Source: Paracoccaceae bacterium (GTDB taxonomy: Bacteria > Pseudomonadota > Alphaproteobacteria > Rhodobacterales > Rhodobacteraceae). Taken from it: a stretch of 59,377 nucleotides of DNA. Of this stretch, positions 44,750 to 57,899 are shown piece after piece. The stretch's first letter is position 1. Each line of letters opens with the position of its first letter. The notes below the pieces were generated by a model. The model did not search any database, was not told where the DNA came from, and worked only from the letters and a program-made list of their open reading frames with translations. A program made the position numbers and the translations under genes. Location: NCBI GenBank assembly GCA_027484915.1, contig JAIXSA010000041.1:1-59377 (forward strand). Reading direction: 5' to 3'.

Positions 44750-45256
44750 TCACCGCCGGCGCGGGCGGGCAAGGTAGATGCTGTCGCACCATTCGTCGCG
44801 CCAGAGCAGCGTGCGCTCCGCCCGGTGCGTCTCGCGGAACCCCAGCCGGTCCAGCAGCCCAAGCGAGGCCGCATTGCGGGGATCAACCTCGGCCGTCAGC
44901 GCGGGCAGGTCGGGAAACTCGGCCTCCAGCTCTGCAATCACCGCTGTCATCGCCTCGAACGCCAGGCCCTGACCCCAATGCGCAGGCGACAGCAGGAAGC
45001 CCACCTCCGGCATCGCCCAGGCGCCGGCCTTGCCGATGACGAGGCCGTCCTTCTCGATCAGCCAGTCCCGGCTGTCCGGCGCCTGGTCCACCAGGAAGCG
45101 CAGCCAGGTCCGCGTCTCCTCCAGCGTCTCATGCTCGGGCCGCGACCAGTAGCGCATCACGCGCGTGTCCGACATCAACCGGTGCACGGCCTCCAGGTCG
45201 TCCCACGCCGCCTGCCGCAGCACCATCCGCTCCGTTCGCAGCGTCGGGACGCTCAC
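44750..45256 (-). CDS. GNAT family N-acetyltransferase
   Basis: A 168-residue acetyltransferase of the RimJ/RimL-like class. It opens 'VSVPTLRTERMVLRQAAWDD', has the acetyl-CoA region 'FLLSPAHWGQGLAFEAM' and the C-terminal 'RNAASLGLLDRLGFRETHR'. The substrate (protein N-terminus, small amine or antibiotic) is unknown. The GTG start at 45256 overlaps the penicillin-acylase stop as GTGA, so it is the second gene of that operon. Confidence 0.85.
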   Translation of the reverse strand: MSVPTLRTERMVLRQAAWDDLEAVHRLMSDTRVMRYWSRPEHETLEETRTWLRFLVDQAPDSRDWLIEKDGLVIGKAGAWAMPEVGFLLSPAHWGQGLAFEAMTAVIAELEAEFPDLPALTAEVDPRNAASLGLLDRLGFRETHRAERTLLWRDEWCDSIYLARPRRR

Positions 45257-47718
45257 TGCCCCTCCGGCGTCAGCACCATCACCCCCGCCGCCGCCGCCCG
45301 CGCCAGGTCCGGGTCCAGCGACATCGGGATATATTCGCCCCGCCGCCACAACTCGCCCAGATCGTCGTAATGCCGCGACAAGGGATGGCCCGACTGCCCC
45401 GTGGCCGTGATGAAGACCGAACTGTCGGGGTCGGCAAAGTCATAGACCCCGCGATAGCCGGCCGAATGCACGTTCTGATAGGGCTCCGGTCCCTCACCTC
45501 GCGTCACGCCCCGCATCAGCGTATCATCCCCGCCCGAGGTGGACTGCCGGATGTTCACGAAATACTTGATGAACGGCACTTCGCCCAGCACCGGATGGTC
45601 ATGCGTCGCCTGGTGCGCATCGCCCCAGCGCCAGCTCTCCAGGTTGTCCCCATAGCGCTCCGTCAGCTCCAGCAGCGCCTCGTCCAGCGCGATCCGCGCG
45701 ATGTCGGTGCAGCTTTCCACCGCCGCCGACTGGATCACGTCGCACCACACCGACGCGCCCCCCACGTTGCGATAGACCCGCTCGATGAAGACGGGGGAGA
45801 TATGGGTGAAGCTCTCCGACATCGACCCCAGCTCGTCCTGGATCAGCCGCTTCTGCAGCGCCCGCAGCCAGGCCTCGGCGATCAGGGGTTCCGGCAGATG
45901 CTCGTTCATCTCGCCGTTCCATTCGGCCAGAAGGATCAGCGCCCGCTGCCGCAACCGTTCCGGGGTCCCCTCCGGCGCCGCCTCGCCGGTGAACCACAAG
46001 TCCGCCCCGATCAGCGGCAGCAGCGACCGCGCCGTCGGGTTCACCGTGTCCAGTTGCGCCTCGATGAAGCTTTCCCGCGTATGCACCTCGCGCGCCTTCA
46101 TCAGCGTCAGCCAGCGCTGGATGCGCTGCGTGTCGCCCCAGTCGAAACTGACATGCTTCGGGAAGGGCCGGTCCACCGTCTTGTTGTTGGTGTTGCCCAG
46201 CAGACCCGAAACGGGGTTTACCACCCGCGGGTTGTCCTCGTAGGGCAGGATCCCTTTGAACCCGACCCGCGGATCCGACCCCAGCGCCGGCAGGCGGCCT
46301 TGCGACGGATGCCCCGGGTCCCGCGCCGGCAGCGCCCCCATCACCTGCAGCGCGATCCCGGTCCCGTCGGCCAGCATCACGTTCTGTGCCGGGGCAACCA
46401 CCATCCGGCCCGCCTCCAGCGCCTCCGGGATGCCTTGCGCCTTCATCAGCCCCATCGCACCGCTGATCGAGCGATCCTCGCCCGAGAGCGCCGTCCAGCT
46501 GATCGCCGCCACATGCCCGGCCGGCGTGATCGTCCCCAGGTCGTAATGCCCGCCCGGCAGGATCGGCCCGTTGCGCGACCAGCGCAGCGTCAGTGTCACC
46601 GGCTCGGCGTCCTTGACCTCGATGATCGACTGGCGGCTCTCGAAGGTCGCCCAGCCGTCCGGCGTCTGGTACTCCTCTGGGTTATCCGGGTTCAGCGTCT
46701 CGATCACCACGTCCTGGTCGTCGACATAGGCCGTCGTCAAACCCCAGCCCAGCTTTTCGGATCGTCCGACCAGCACCAGCGGCACCCCGGGGATCGTCCC
46801 GCCGATGACCCCGCCCGACTGCAGCTCCAGTCGCGCCAGATACCAGATTGTCGGCGCGGTCAGCCCCAGATGTGGGTCGTTCGCCAGAAGGCTTCCCCCG
46901 GCTGCAGACCGTTCGGGCATCGCCGCCCATGAGTTCGACGCCCCCGCCATCCCTGCGTCAGCCACTGGCGAAAACGGCCCTTCCGCGAACTCGACCGGCG
47001 CCATCAGGGGGGCCACGCCCGGCACCAGGCTGGCATAATCGGGCAAGGCGGTGACACCCTGGCTCGGGTCGTCGGGCAGGATGTCGGCCATTCGCTCGTT
47101 CGGCAGCAGCAGCGACACGCGGGCCCGCAGCACTTCGGTCTGCACCGCGCTTGAAAGCTGCAGCGACATCAGCTTCAGGATCGCGATCGAATCCGCTGGG
47201 GCCCAGACCGAAATCTGCGGCTCGAAAATGAAGAATTCCGGAGCACCCCGCCCGCGCGCACCCTGGTTGACCTCTTCGATCCAGGCATTCACCCCGGCGG
47301 CATAAGCCTCAAGCGCGCGCGTCGTCGCTTCGTCCTGCACCTGGGCAGACTGCAAGGCCAGACCGTAAAGATCATAGCGCCGCATCAACTCGTCCACCTT
47401 CACCGTGGCCGGACCGAAGATCTCCGACAGCCGCCCCTGTGCCGTCCGCCGCAGCATGGTCATCTGCCACAGCCGATCCTGCGCATGGGCAAAGCCCAGG
47501 GCGTAGAACACGTCCTCATCCGTCTTGCCGAAGATATGCGGCACGTTGTCGTTGTTGCGCACGATCTCGACCGGCGCGGTGATCCCGGCAACGGTGAAGT
47601 CCTCGTCATAATCGACCAGCGAGCGCGACAGGATGTAATAGGCAAGCAGCGCCAGGACGACGCCCAGGGCAAGCAGCCCCGACACGATCCGGATCAGCCA
47701 GCGAAAGGCGGTCAGCAT
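45253..47718 (-). CDS. Penicillin acylase family Ntn-hydrolase
   Basis: An 821-residue amidase of the penicillin/cephalosporin/AHL acylase family. A single N-terminal hydrophobic helix ('GLLALGVVLALLAYYIL') directs or anchors it to the envelope. The alpha chain begins 'GITAPVEIVRNNDNVPHIFG'; the autocatalytic cut is expected before Ser261 in 'AGASNSWAAM', exposing the N-terminal nucleophile of the beta chain. Substrates in the family include acyl-homoserine lactones and beta-lactams; which applies here is open. The stop overlaps the GNAT start. Upstream it diverges from the beta-hydroxyacid dehydrogenase. Confidence 0.9.
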   Translation of the reverse strand: MLTAFRWLIRIVSGLLALGVVLALLAYYILSRSLVDYDEDFTVAGITAPVEIVRNNDNVPHIFGKTDEDVFYALGFAHAQDRLWQMTMLRRTAQGRLSEIFGPATVKVDELMRRYDLYGLALQSAQVQDEATTRALEAYAAGVNAWIEEVNQGARGRGAPEFFIFEPQISVWAPADSIAILKLMSLQLSSAVQTEVLRARVSLLLPNERMADILPDDPSQGVTALPDYASLVPGVAPLMAPVEFAEGPFSPVADAGMAGASNSWAAMPERSAAGGSLLANDPHLGLTAPTIWYLARLELQSGGVIGGTIPGVPLVLVGRSEKLGWGLTTAYVDDQDVVIETLNPDNPEEYQTPDGWATFESRQSIIEVKDAEPVTLTLRWSRNGPILPGGHYDLGTITPAGHVAAISWTALSGEDRSISGAMGLMKAQGIPEALEAGRMVVAPAQNVMLADGTGIALQVMGALPARDPGHPSQGRLPALGSDPRVGFKGILPYEDNPRVVNPVSGLLGNTNNKTVDRPFPKHVSFDWGDTQRIQRWLTLMKAREVHTRESFIEAQLDTVNPTARSLLPLIGADLWFTGEAAPEGTPERLRQRALILLAEWNGEMNEHLPEPLIAEAWLRALQKRLIQDELGSMSESFTHISPVFIERVYRNVGGASVWCDVIQSAAVESCTDIARIALDEALLELTERYGDNLESWRWGDAHQATHDHPVLGEVPFIKYFVNIRQSTSGGDDTLMRGVTRGEGPEPYQNVHSAGYRGVYDFADPDSSVFITATGQSGHPLSRHYDDLGELWRRGEYIPMSLDPDLARAAAAGVMVLTPEGQ

Positions 47719-47811
47719 GTTGGACTGTCCATTGGGCCCTGTCCTTGACGGCGGGAAGCGGATCGGTTCCTAGTCGAAGCGCCGGTGAAGGGCAACACGC
47801 AGGGGGCGCAG

Positions 47812-48675
47812 ATGGCAAAAGTGGCATTTCTTGGCTTGGGAGTCATGGGATTCCCGATGGCGGGGCATCTGGCCGCAAAAGGACATGAGGTGGCGGTTTA
47901 CAACCGCACCGCTTCCAAGGCGGACGCCTGGACGTCAAAGCACAAGGGCCGCGCCGCCACAACCCCGCGCGAGGCCGCCACGGGGGCCGAGTTCGTGATG
48001 GCCTGCGTCGGCAATGACGACGACCTCGCCCAGGTCTGCACCGGCCCCGACGGCGCGTTTTCGGGCATGGCGAAGGGCGCGGTTTTCGTCGACCACACCA
48101 CGGTCTCGGCCCAGATCACCCGCAAGCTTGCTGTCGAGGCGGCCGCTCTCGGTCTCCACTTCGTCGACGCCCCCGTCTCGGGCGGACAGGCCGGGGCCGA
48201 AAATGGCCAGCTTTCCATCATGTGCGGCGGTGCGCCCGAGGATTACGCCAGGGCCGAGCCGGTGATGGCCGCCTATGCCCGCATCTGCCGCCTGATCGGG
48301 GACAGCGGGGCAGGGCAGCTTGCCAAGATGATGAACCAGATCTGCATCGCGGGCCTGATGCAGGGCCTGAGCGAAGCCTTGGCCTTTGGCCAGAAAGCGG
48401 GCCTTGACGGCGAAAAGGTGGTCGAGGTCATTTCGCAGGGCGCTGCCGGGTCCTGGCAGATGGTCAACCGCCACAAGACCATGCTGGCCGACAAGTTCGA
48501 CTTCGGCTTCGCGGTGGACTGGATGCGCAAGGACCTCGGCATCTGCCTGGAAACCGCCGACCAGATCGGCGCGCGCCTGCCGGTGACGGCACTTGTGGAC
48601 CAGTTCTACAAGGACGTGCAACTGATGGGTGGGGGGCGGAACGACACCTCCAGCCTGATCCGCCGTCTCAAATAG
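47812..48675 (+). CDS. Beta-hydroxyacid dehydrogenase (3-hydroxyisobutyrate dehydrogenase family)
   Basis: A 287-residue NAD(P)-dependent enzyme. The N-terminal Rossmann motif is 'VAFLGLGVMGFPMAGHLA', the substrate motif 'FVDAPVSGGQAGAENGQLS', and the catalytic Lys lies in 'GAGQLAKMMNQI'. The family covers 3-hydroxyisobutyrate, tartronate semialdehyde and succinic semialdehyde reductases, and the exact substrate is unclear. The ATG at 47812 with AGGGGG upstream is preferred over the frame start at 47785. A hairpin follows the stop. Confidence 0.88.
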   Translation: MAKVAFLGLGVMGFPMAGHLAAKGHEVAVYNRTASKADAWTSKHKGRAATTPREAATGAEFVMACVGNDDDLAQVCTGPDGAFSGMAKGAVFVDHTTVSAQITRKLAVEAAALGLHFVDAPVSGGQAGAENGQLSIMCGGAPEDYARAEPVMAAYARICRLIGDSGAGQLAKMMNQICIAGLMQGLSEALAFGQKAGLDGEKVVEVISQGAAGSWQMVNRHKTMLADKFDFGFAVDWMRKDLGICLETADQIGARLPVTALVDQFYKDVQLMGGGRNDTSSLIRRLK

Positions 48676-48728
48676 GGCACGAGTCAGCGCACCGCTCACG
48701 GTCCAGACCGACAGGCTATTGCGTCAAG

Positions 48729-48749
48729 CGGTGGGCAAAACGCCCACCG
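48729..48749 (+). terminator. Hairpin after the beta-hydroxyacid dehydrogenase gene
   Basis: An eight-base perfect stem (CGGTGGGC and GCCCACCG, loop AAAAC) starts 53 bases after the stop codon. It lacks a T-run. It directly precedes repeat copy B. Confidence 0.5.
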
Positions 48750-48762
48750 TCCGCCCGCGCCG

Positions 48763-48839
48763 AAAGCTTAACACTTCCTGAACGTCCGCAGCCAAGCCCT
48801 TGAAATCAAAGGGCTTGGAAAAGTGCCCACGCGCGGGCA
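48763..48839. repeat. Structured intergenic repeat, copy B
   Basis: Second copy of the repeat family. It opens AAAGCTTAAC, contains CCTGAACGTCCGCAGCCAAG, then a perfect ten-base hairpin (CCAAGCCCTT at 48792-48801, complement 48809-48818) and ends in the near-palindrome TGCCCACGCGCGGGCA (48824-48839), two bases short of the stop codon of the SYLF gene, the same placement as copy A beside the tetR stop. Confidence 0.75.
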
Positions 48840-48841
48840 GC

Positions 48842-49399
48842 TTAGGGAATGATCCGGGTATACTTGATCCCCGCCAACGAGGCCCCGGCAATCAGCCCCT
48901 GCTGCCCGAAGACCATCGCGATCACCTCGTCCAGCTCGGTCGTCTGCTTGCCGATGCTGGCCCCCTCTTCCGGCGAGGCATAACGGATGTCCGCCCCTGC
49001 CGCCCAGCCCGAGGACCGCCGAAACTTCTCCAGCGCCTCGGGGGACATGAAGAACAGGGTATGGGCGTACTGCTGCGCCCCGATCTGCAACCCGAACGAC
49101 CCCTTGGCCGCAGAATAATAGTCGACCGTCACCCCCTGGATCCGCAGCGCGCCGCGCCCGAAGGCCCCGCCGAACCCCGCGCCGACTTCGGTCATCAGGG
49201 GCATGTACAGGACCCCGGACGCCCGGCTCGCCAGGTCCCGGGTGCCTGGATACTGGGTGAAGAGGAAGTCCTCGGTCGCATCGACCCGCGCCTCGATCTG
49301 GCCCGCACCGTTGGAGCCGATCCCGTTGTTGCAGGCTGCCAGCCCGAAGGCCCCCGCACCCAGCAACAGCCCGCGCCGCGTCATCATCATGTCGGTCAT
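48842..49399 (-). CDS. SYLF/YSC84 domain lipoprotein
   Basis: A 185-residue exported protein. The N-terminus combines a twin-arginine-like 'TRRGLLLGAGAFG' with a lipobox 'GLAAC', so Cys23 would be lipidated after possible Tat export. The remainder is a SYLF (YSC84) domain, seen in 'GVLYMPLMTEVGAGFGGAFG', 'YYSAAKGSFGLQIGAQQYA' and 'GLIAGASLAGIKYTRI'. SYLF domains bind phosphoinositides in eukaryotes; the bacterial role is unclear. It is a single gene. Confidence 0.85.
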   Translation of the reverse strand: MTDMMMTRRGLLLGAGAFGLAACNNGIGSNGAGQIEARVDATEDFLFTQYPGTRDLASRASGVLYMPLMTEVGAGFGGAFGRGALRIQGVTVDYYSAAKGSFGLQIGAQQYAHTLFFMSPEALEKFRRSSGWAAGADIRYASPEEGASIGKQTTELDEVIAMVFGQQGLIAGASLAGIKYTRIIP

Positions 49400-49506
49400 C
49401 CCACCGCCCTTTCATGCCTCACGGGGTCTCTCAGCCCCTTGGTTGGAAACCTAGCCGCTTTCCACGCGCCTGTCATGCCCCGATGCCGGTACAGGCAACC
49501 GGACGC

Positions 49507-50097
49507 CTAGGGTGTCAGCGTGGCATAGAGCGCGAAATCCTCTGCCGCCGCCGCGCGCAAAAGCGTGGTCGTCTCGCCCGACAGCTCGGTCGCCCCGGGC
49601 GGAGACACGTTAAGACGCGGCAGAATCACTTCACAGCCCAGCCGCTCCTCCAAGAAATGGACGAAGCTGTCGATCTCCTCGTAGCGGAACAGCCGGTCGA
49701 CGCCCACGCCCTGCCGCGGCCGCAGGAACTTTCCCTGGCTGCCCACGTCCGCGAAGTCCGGCCGCGGGTCCTGACACCAGGCCCGGACGAAGTCGTCGAA
49801 GCTCATCCCCCTGGTCGACTTCCCGGCATCCGTTTCCTCCCGCTGACGGAACCGGTACCAAGATCCCAGCCAATCCGTCGGCTCGCGCATCAGCGCCACC
49901 AGCGTGAAAGTGTCCTTGGACGCGGCTTCCAGGAACGGGCCGATGAAGCGCCGGTAGCGATGGACCGTGGTGTGCTTCAAAAGAGGAGGCCTCTGGATGG
50001 ACACCGCAGCCAACGATTCGAGCGCCGCCGCAATCGCGGTCGATCCGGTTTTCGGCGTGGCCAGAAACGCAAGCCTCTGCTCCCAGAACACCAGCAT
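49507..50097 (-). CDS. Sulfotransferase-like protein
   Basis: A 196-residue protein with a P-loop-like 5'-phosphosulfate site 'FLATPKTGSTAIAAAL' at its N-terminus, followed by 'TLVALMREPTDWLGSWYRFR', the pattern of the 3'-phosphate-binding segment. It is shorter than most sulfotransferases and the acceptor is unknown. The ATG at 50097 is preferred because AAAGGG precedes it; a GTG at 50127 is in frame. It diverges from recA. Confidence 0.72.
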   Translation of the reverse strand: MLVFWEQRLAFLATPKTGSTAIAAALESLAAVSIQRPPLLKHTTVHRYRRFIGPFLEAASKDTFTLVALMREPTDWLGSWYRFRQREETDAGKSTRGMSFDDFVRAWCQDPRPDFADVGSQGKFLRPRQGVGVDRLFRYEEIDSFVHFLEERLGCEVILPRLNVSPPGATELSGETTTLLRAAAAEDFALYATLTP

Positions 50098-50203
50098 TCC
50101 TGGCCCTTTCCCCAGAAAAATCCGCACATCGCCCGGTTGTCCCGGATTTTCGTCAACACTCCCTTAACCAAACCGCGCCCAAACTGCCACCGTGAGATTT
50201 AGG

Positions 50204-50232
50204 TTGAATTGTTCCCTATTTGTGCTCATAAG
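50204..50232 (+). promoter_or_regulatory. Predicted recA promoter
   Basis: A -35 TTGAAT (50204-50209), a 17-base spacer and a weak -10 CATAAG (50227-50232). The expected start of transcription falls at the edge of the SOS box. Confidence 0.45.
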
Positions 50233-50237
50233 TGCAA

Positions 50238-50252
50238 GAACACTTGGGGAAC
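50238..50252. promoter_or_regulatory. SOS box (LexA operator) of recA
   Basis: GAAC-ACTTGGG-GAAC is an exact match to the alphaproteobacterial LexA site GAAC-N7-GAAC (equivalently GTTC-N7-GTTC). It lies 50 bases before the recA ATG and just past the predicted -10. A near-match GTTC-N7-GTGC at 50211-50225 may be a secondary half-site. Confidence 0.8.
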
Positions 50253-50301
50253 ATTGGCAAGGATTGCCGCTCCCATGCGGCTGTGAAATAAGGAGAACGA
50301 C

Positions 50302-51368
<1,067 letters not shown>

Positions 51369-51372
<4 letters not shown>

Positions 51373-51917
51373 CCTCGCACGTCACATACGACGAGCTCAT
51401 GGCCGCGCTGCCGGGGGTGCTTTCCGCACCCAAGACCGGCAGCGCGGTCGAACTTCTGTGTCTCCGTCCCGATTTCGGCCAGCGCCGCTTTGTAGACGGG
51501 ATCACGGTGACAAAGGCACAGGGTATACCCGGTGAACGCTGGGGCACCGCGCCCTGGCTGAAGTTGCCCGACGGCACGGGCCACCCTGGCATCCAGGTCT
51601 CGATCCTGCCGCGCGGGGTGCTGGACCTGATCTGGCGCGACCGGGAAACCGTCGTGCATCCCGGTGATACCTTCGTCTGCGATCTTGACATGACGCACGC
51701 CAACTTGCCTGTCGGCACCCTTTTGGCGGTCGGAACCGCGGTCCTGAGGGTGTCCGAGGTCTGGAACGACGCCTGCGCCAAGTGGAAGGTGCGCCACGGC
51801 GAGGCGGCCTTCGATTGGGTCCGTGCGCACCCGGAGTTGCGCCTGCGCGGCGTCCTTTGTTCGATCGAACAGGACGGCGTGATCCGCAACGGCGATGCGG
51901 TGGAAGTCCAGCGCTAG
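51369..51917 (+). CDS. MOSC domain protein
   Basis: A 182-residue single MOSC domain. The order of strands ('[16 protein letters not shown]', '[10 protein letters not shown]', '[18 protein letters not shown]') fits, and '[12 protein letters not shown]' carries a cysteine of the type used for persulfide or molybdenum-cofactor chemistry. MOSC proteins act in molybdenum cofactor sulfuration or N-hydroxylated base reduction (YiiM/YcbX-like); the role here is unknown. The GTG start overlaps the recA stop, so it is likely coexpressed with recA. Confidence 0.8.
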
Positions 51918-51956
51918 ACGCCTTTTTTCCTTGAGGGAAGGCCCGACTGTGGACAG

Positions 51957-51972
51957 GCCCCCTGCGGGGGGC
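51957..51972 (+). promoter_or_regulatory. Hairpin in the alaS leader
   Basis: A six-base GC stem (GCCCCC with GGGGGC) closing on TGCG, about 46 bases upstream of the alaS start. It lacks a T-run; it could be a weak terminator of the recA-MOSC transcript or a leader element. Confidence 0.3.
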
Positions 51973-52018
51973 TACATGGGGACCGAATTCCCGCATCCTG
52001 CCCAAGGACCGCCCCCAC

Positions 52019-54673
<2,655 letters not shown>

Positions 54674-54674
54674 C

Positions 54675-54965
54675 ATGCCGACCGCCCTCTGGATCGCCCA
54701 CGTCCACGTCACCGACACCGAGGCCTACGCGAAGTACGCCAAGGGCGCGACCGAGGCCATCGCGGCCCACGGCGGCGTCTTCCTGGCCCGCGGCGGCCGC
54801 TATGTGCAGCTGGAAGGCAACGACCGGCCTCGCAACGTCGTCGCGCGCTTCCCCAGCCTGGAAAGGGCGGTGGAGTGCTACAACTCCCCAGCCTACCAGG
54901 CCGCCCTTTCCCATGCGAAAGGCGCGTCCGTCCGCGACCTTATGGTCGTCGAGGAGATCGAGTAG
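54675..54965 (+). CDS. DUF1330 family protein
   Basis: A 96-residue protein with the dimeric ferredoxin-like fold of DUF1330: 'MPTALWIAHVHVTDTEAYAK' at the start, and 'VVARFPSLERAVECYNSPAY' in the centre. No enzymatic function is established. It begins one base after the alaS stop and so is translationally coupled. Confidence 0.88.
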   Translation: MPTALWIAHVHVTDTEAYAKYAKGATEAIAAHGGVFLARGGRYVQLEGNDRPRNVVARFPSLERAVECYNSPAYQAALSHAKGASVRDLMVVEEIE

Positions 54966-55084
54966 GGTTTTCCCGAAACCTCGCCTTGAATTGACCGGAT
55001 GAACTTCCCCGGCCCCAAAGCTTTCTGCTAGACTCGCAGAAAAAGAGAGGCCGGGCAGATGATCCATTCGAAAAGGGCAGGCTG

Positions 55085-55879
55085 ATGTGCCGTTGGGCCG
55101 CCTACACCGGCGCGCCGATTTTCCTGGAGGAGATCGTCAGCCGCCCTGGACACTCCCTCATCCACCAGTCGCACTGCGCCACCCAGTGCCACACGGCGAT
55201 CAATGCCGATGGCTTCGGGATCGCTTGGTATGGCGTGAAGCCTGAACCGGGCCTCTTCCGCGACGTCCTGCCCGCCTGGTCGGACCCGAACCTGAAAAGC
55301 CTGACCGCCCAGGTCCAGTCGCATCTGTTCCTCGCACATGTCCGCGCCAGCACGGGCACCGCTACCAGCCGCAACAACTGCCACCCGTTCACGCATGGCC
55401 GGTGGAGCTTCATGCACAACGGCCAGGTCGGCGGTTATGACGCCTTCCGTCGTGATGCCGACATGATGATCCCCGAAAATCTGTATGGTCACCGCAAGGG
55501 TGCGACGGACAGCGAGGCGCTGTTCCTGGTGGCGCTGGCAGAGGGGCTTGACGACGACCCGCGCGGTGCTCTCGAAAGGGCGGCGGCCAGGTTCATCCGG
55601 CTTGCGCGGCAGAAGGGTGCGGCACCGCATCTGCGAATGACCGCAGCGCTGAGCGACGGCCGCAATCTTTATGCGGTCCGTTATGCAACCGATGACGCAG
55701 CGCCCTCGCTGTACCACCGCTGGTCGGAAAGCCGGGGCGGCATGGCCGTGGTGTCCGAACCACTGGAGGCCGAGGAAGACGGCTGGATCGAAGTCCCAAG
55801 CGCCAGCTTCTGCACCTTCGACGGCGAGACTGTCCTCCTCGAGGATTTCCTGCCCTGCCGACTGGCCGCTGCCGCCTGA
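55085..55879 (+). CDS. Class II glutamine amidotransferase
   Basis: A 264-residue Ntn-type amidohydrolase. The second residue is Cys ('MCRWAAYTG'), the nucleophile after Met removal; 'INADGFGIAWYG', 'LAHVRASTGTATSRNNCHPF' and 'FMHNGQVGGYDAF' are the family motifs. It resembles YafJ and EgtC (gamma-glutamyl cleavage). No ergothioneine genes are adjacent, so the YafJ-like reading is preferred. A 28-base palindrome follows the stop. Confidence 0.88.
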   Translation: MCRWAAYTGAPIFLEEIVSRPGHSLIHQSHCATQCHTAINADGFGIAWYGVKPEPGLFRDVLPAWSDPNLKSLTAQVQSHLFLAHVRASTGTATSRNNCHPFTHGRWSFMHNGQVGGYDAFRRDADMMIPENLYGHRKGATDSEALFLVALAEGLDDDPRGALERAAARFIRLARQKGAAPHLRMTAALSDGRNLYAVRYATDDAAPSLYHRWSESRGGMAVVSEPLEAEEDGWIEVPSASFCTFDGETVLLEDFLPCRLAAAA

Positions 55880-55891
55880 TATAGCTCCGGC

Positions 55892-55919
55892 GTAGGGTGG
55901 GCGATATCGCCCACCCTAC
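55892..55919. repeat. Perfect 28-base palindrome between convergent genes, copy 1
   Basis: Half-site GTAGGGTGGGCGAT joined directly to its reverse complement, with no loop bases. It sits 12 bases after the amidotransferase stop and seven bases before the typA stop. An identical copy lies at 59263-59290. The position suggests bidirectional termination or a mobile REP-type element. Confidence 0.85.
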
Positions 55920-55926
55920 CTTTGGG

Positions 55927-57744
<1,818 letters not shown>

Positions 57745-57812
57745 TGGGGTCCGTCCTATAGGGTTGGCGCGGCCTTACAGGGTTTTCCCGACGCTGGCCA
57801 GAGGGGCTGCGG

Positions 57813-57885
57813 TGCCCACGCGTGGGCAGCTTTCCGGCTACAGGAAAATCAAGGACTTGGCTGCGGGCATTCAGGGTTTGTTAAC
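57813..57885. repeat. Structured intergenic repeat, copy C (inverted)
   Basis: Third copy, in reverse orientation. Reading on the minus strand it shows GTTAACAAACCCTGAATG, then CCCGCAGCCAAG, then TTGATTTTCCTG, and ends in the perfect palindrome TGCCCACGCGTGGGCA (57813-57828). It keeps the same 12-base distance between the TTGATTTTCCTG box and the palindrome as copy A. It lies between the typA start and the YitT-family stop. Confidence 0.75.
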
Positions 57886-57899
57886 CGCCTACCTGCCGC

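Noticed and set aside
51918-52018. T-box or attenuator upstream of alaS
   Set aside because: No T-box core sequence, and the only hairpin lacks a T-run; T-boxes are also rare in this group.
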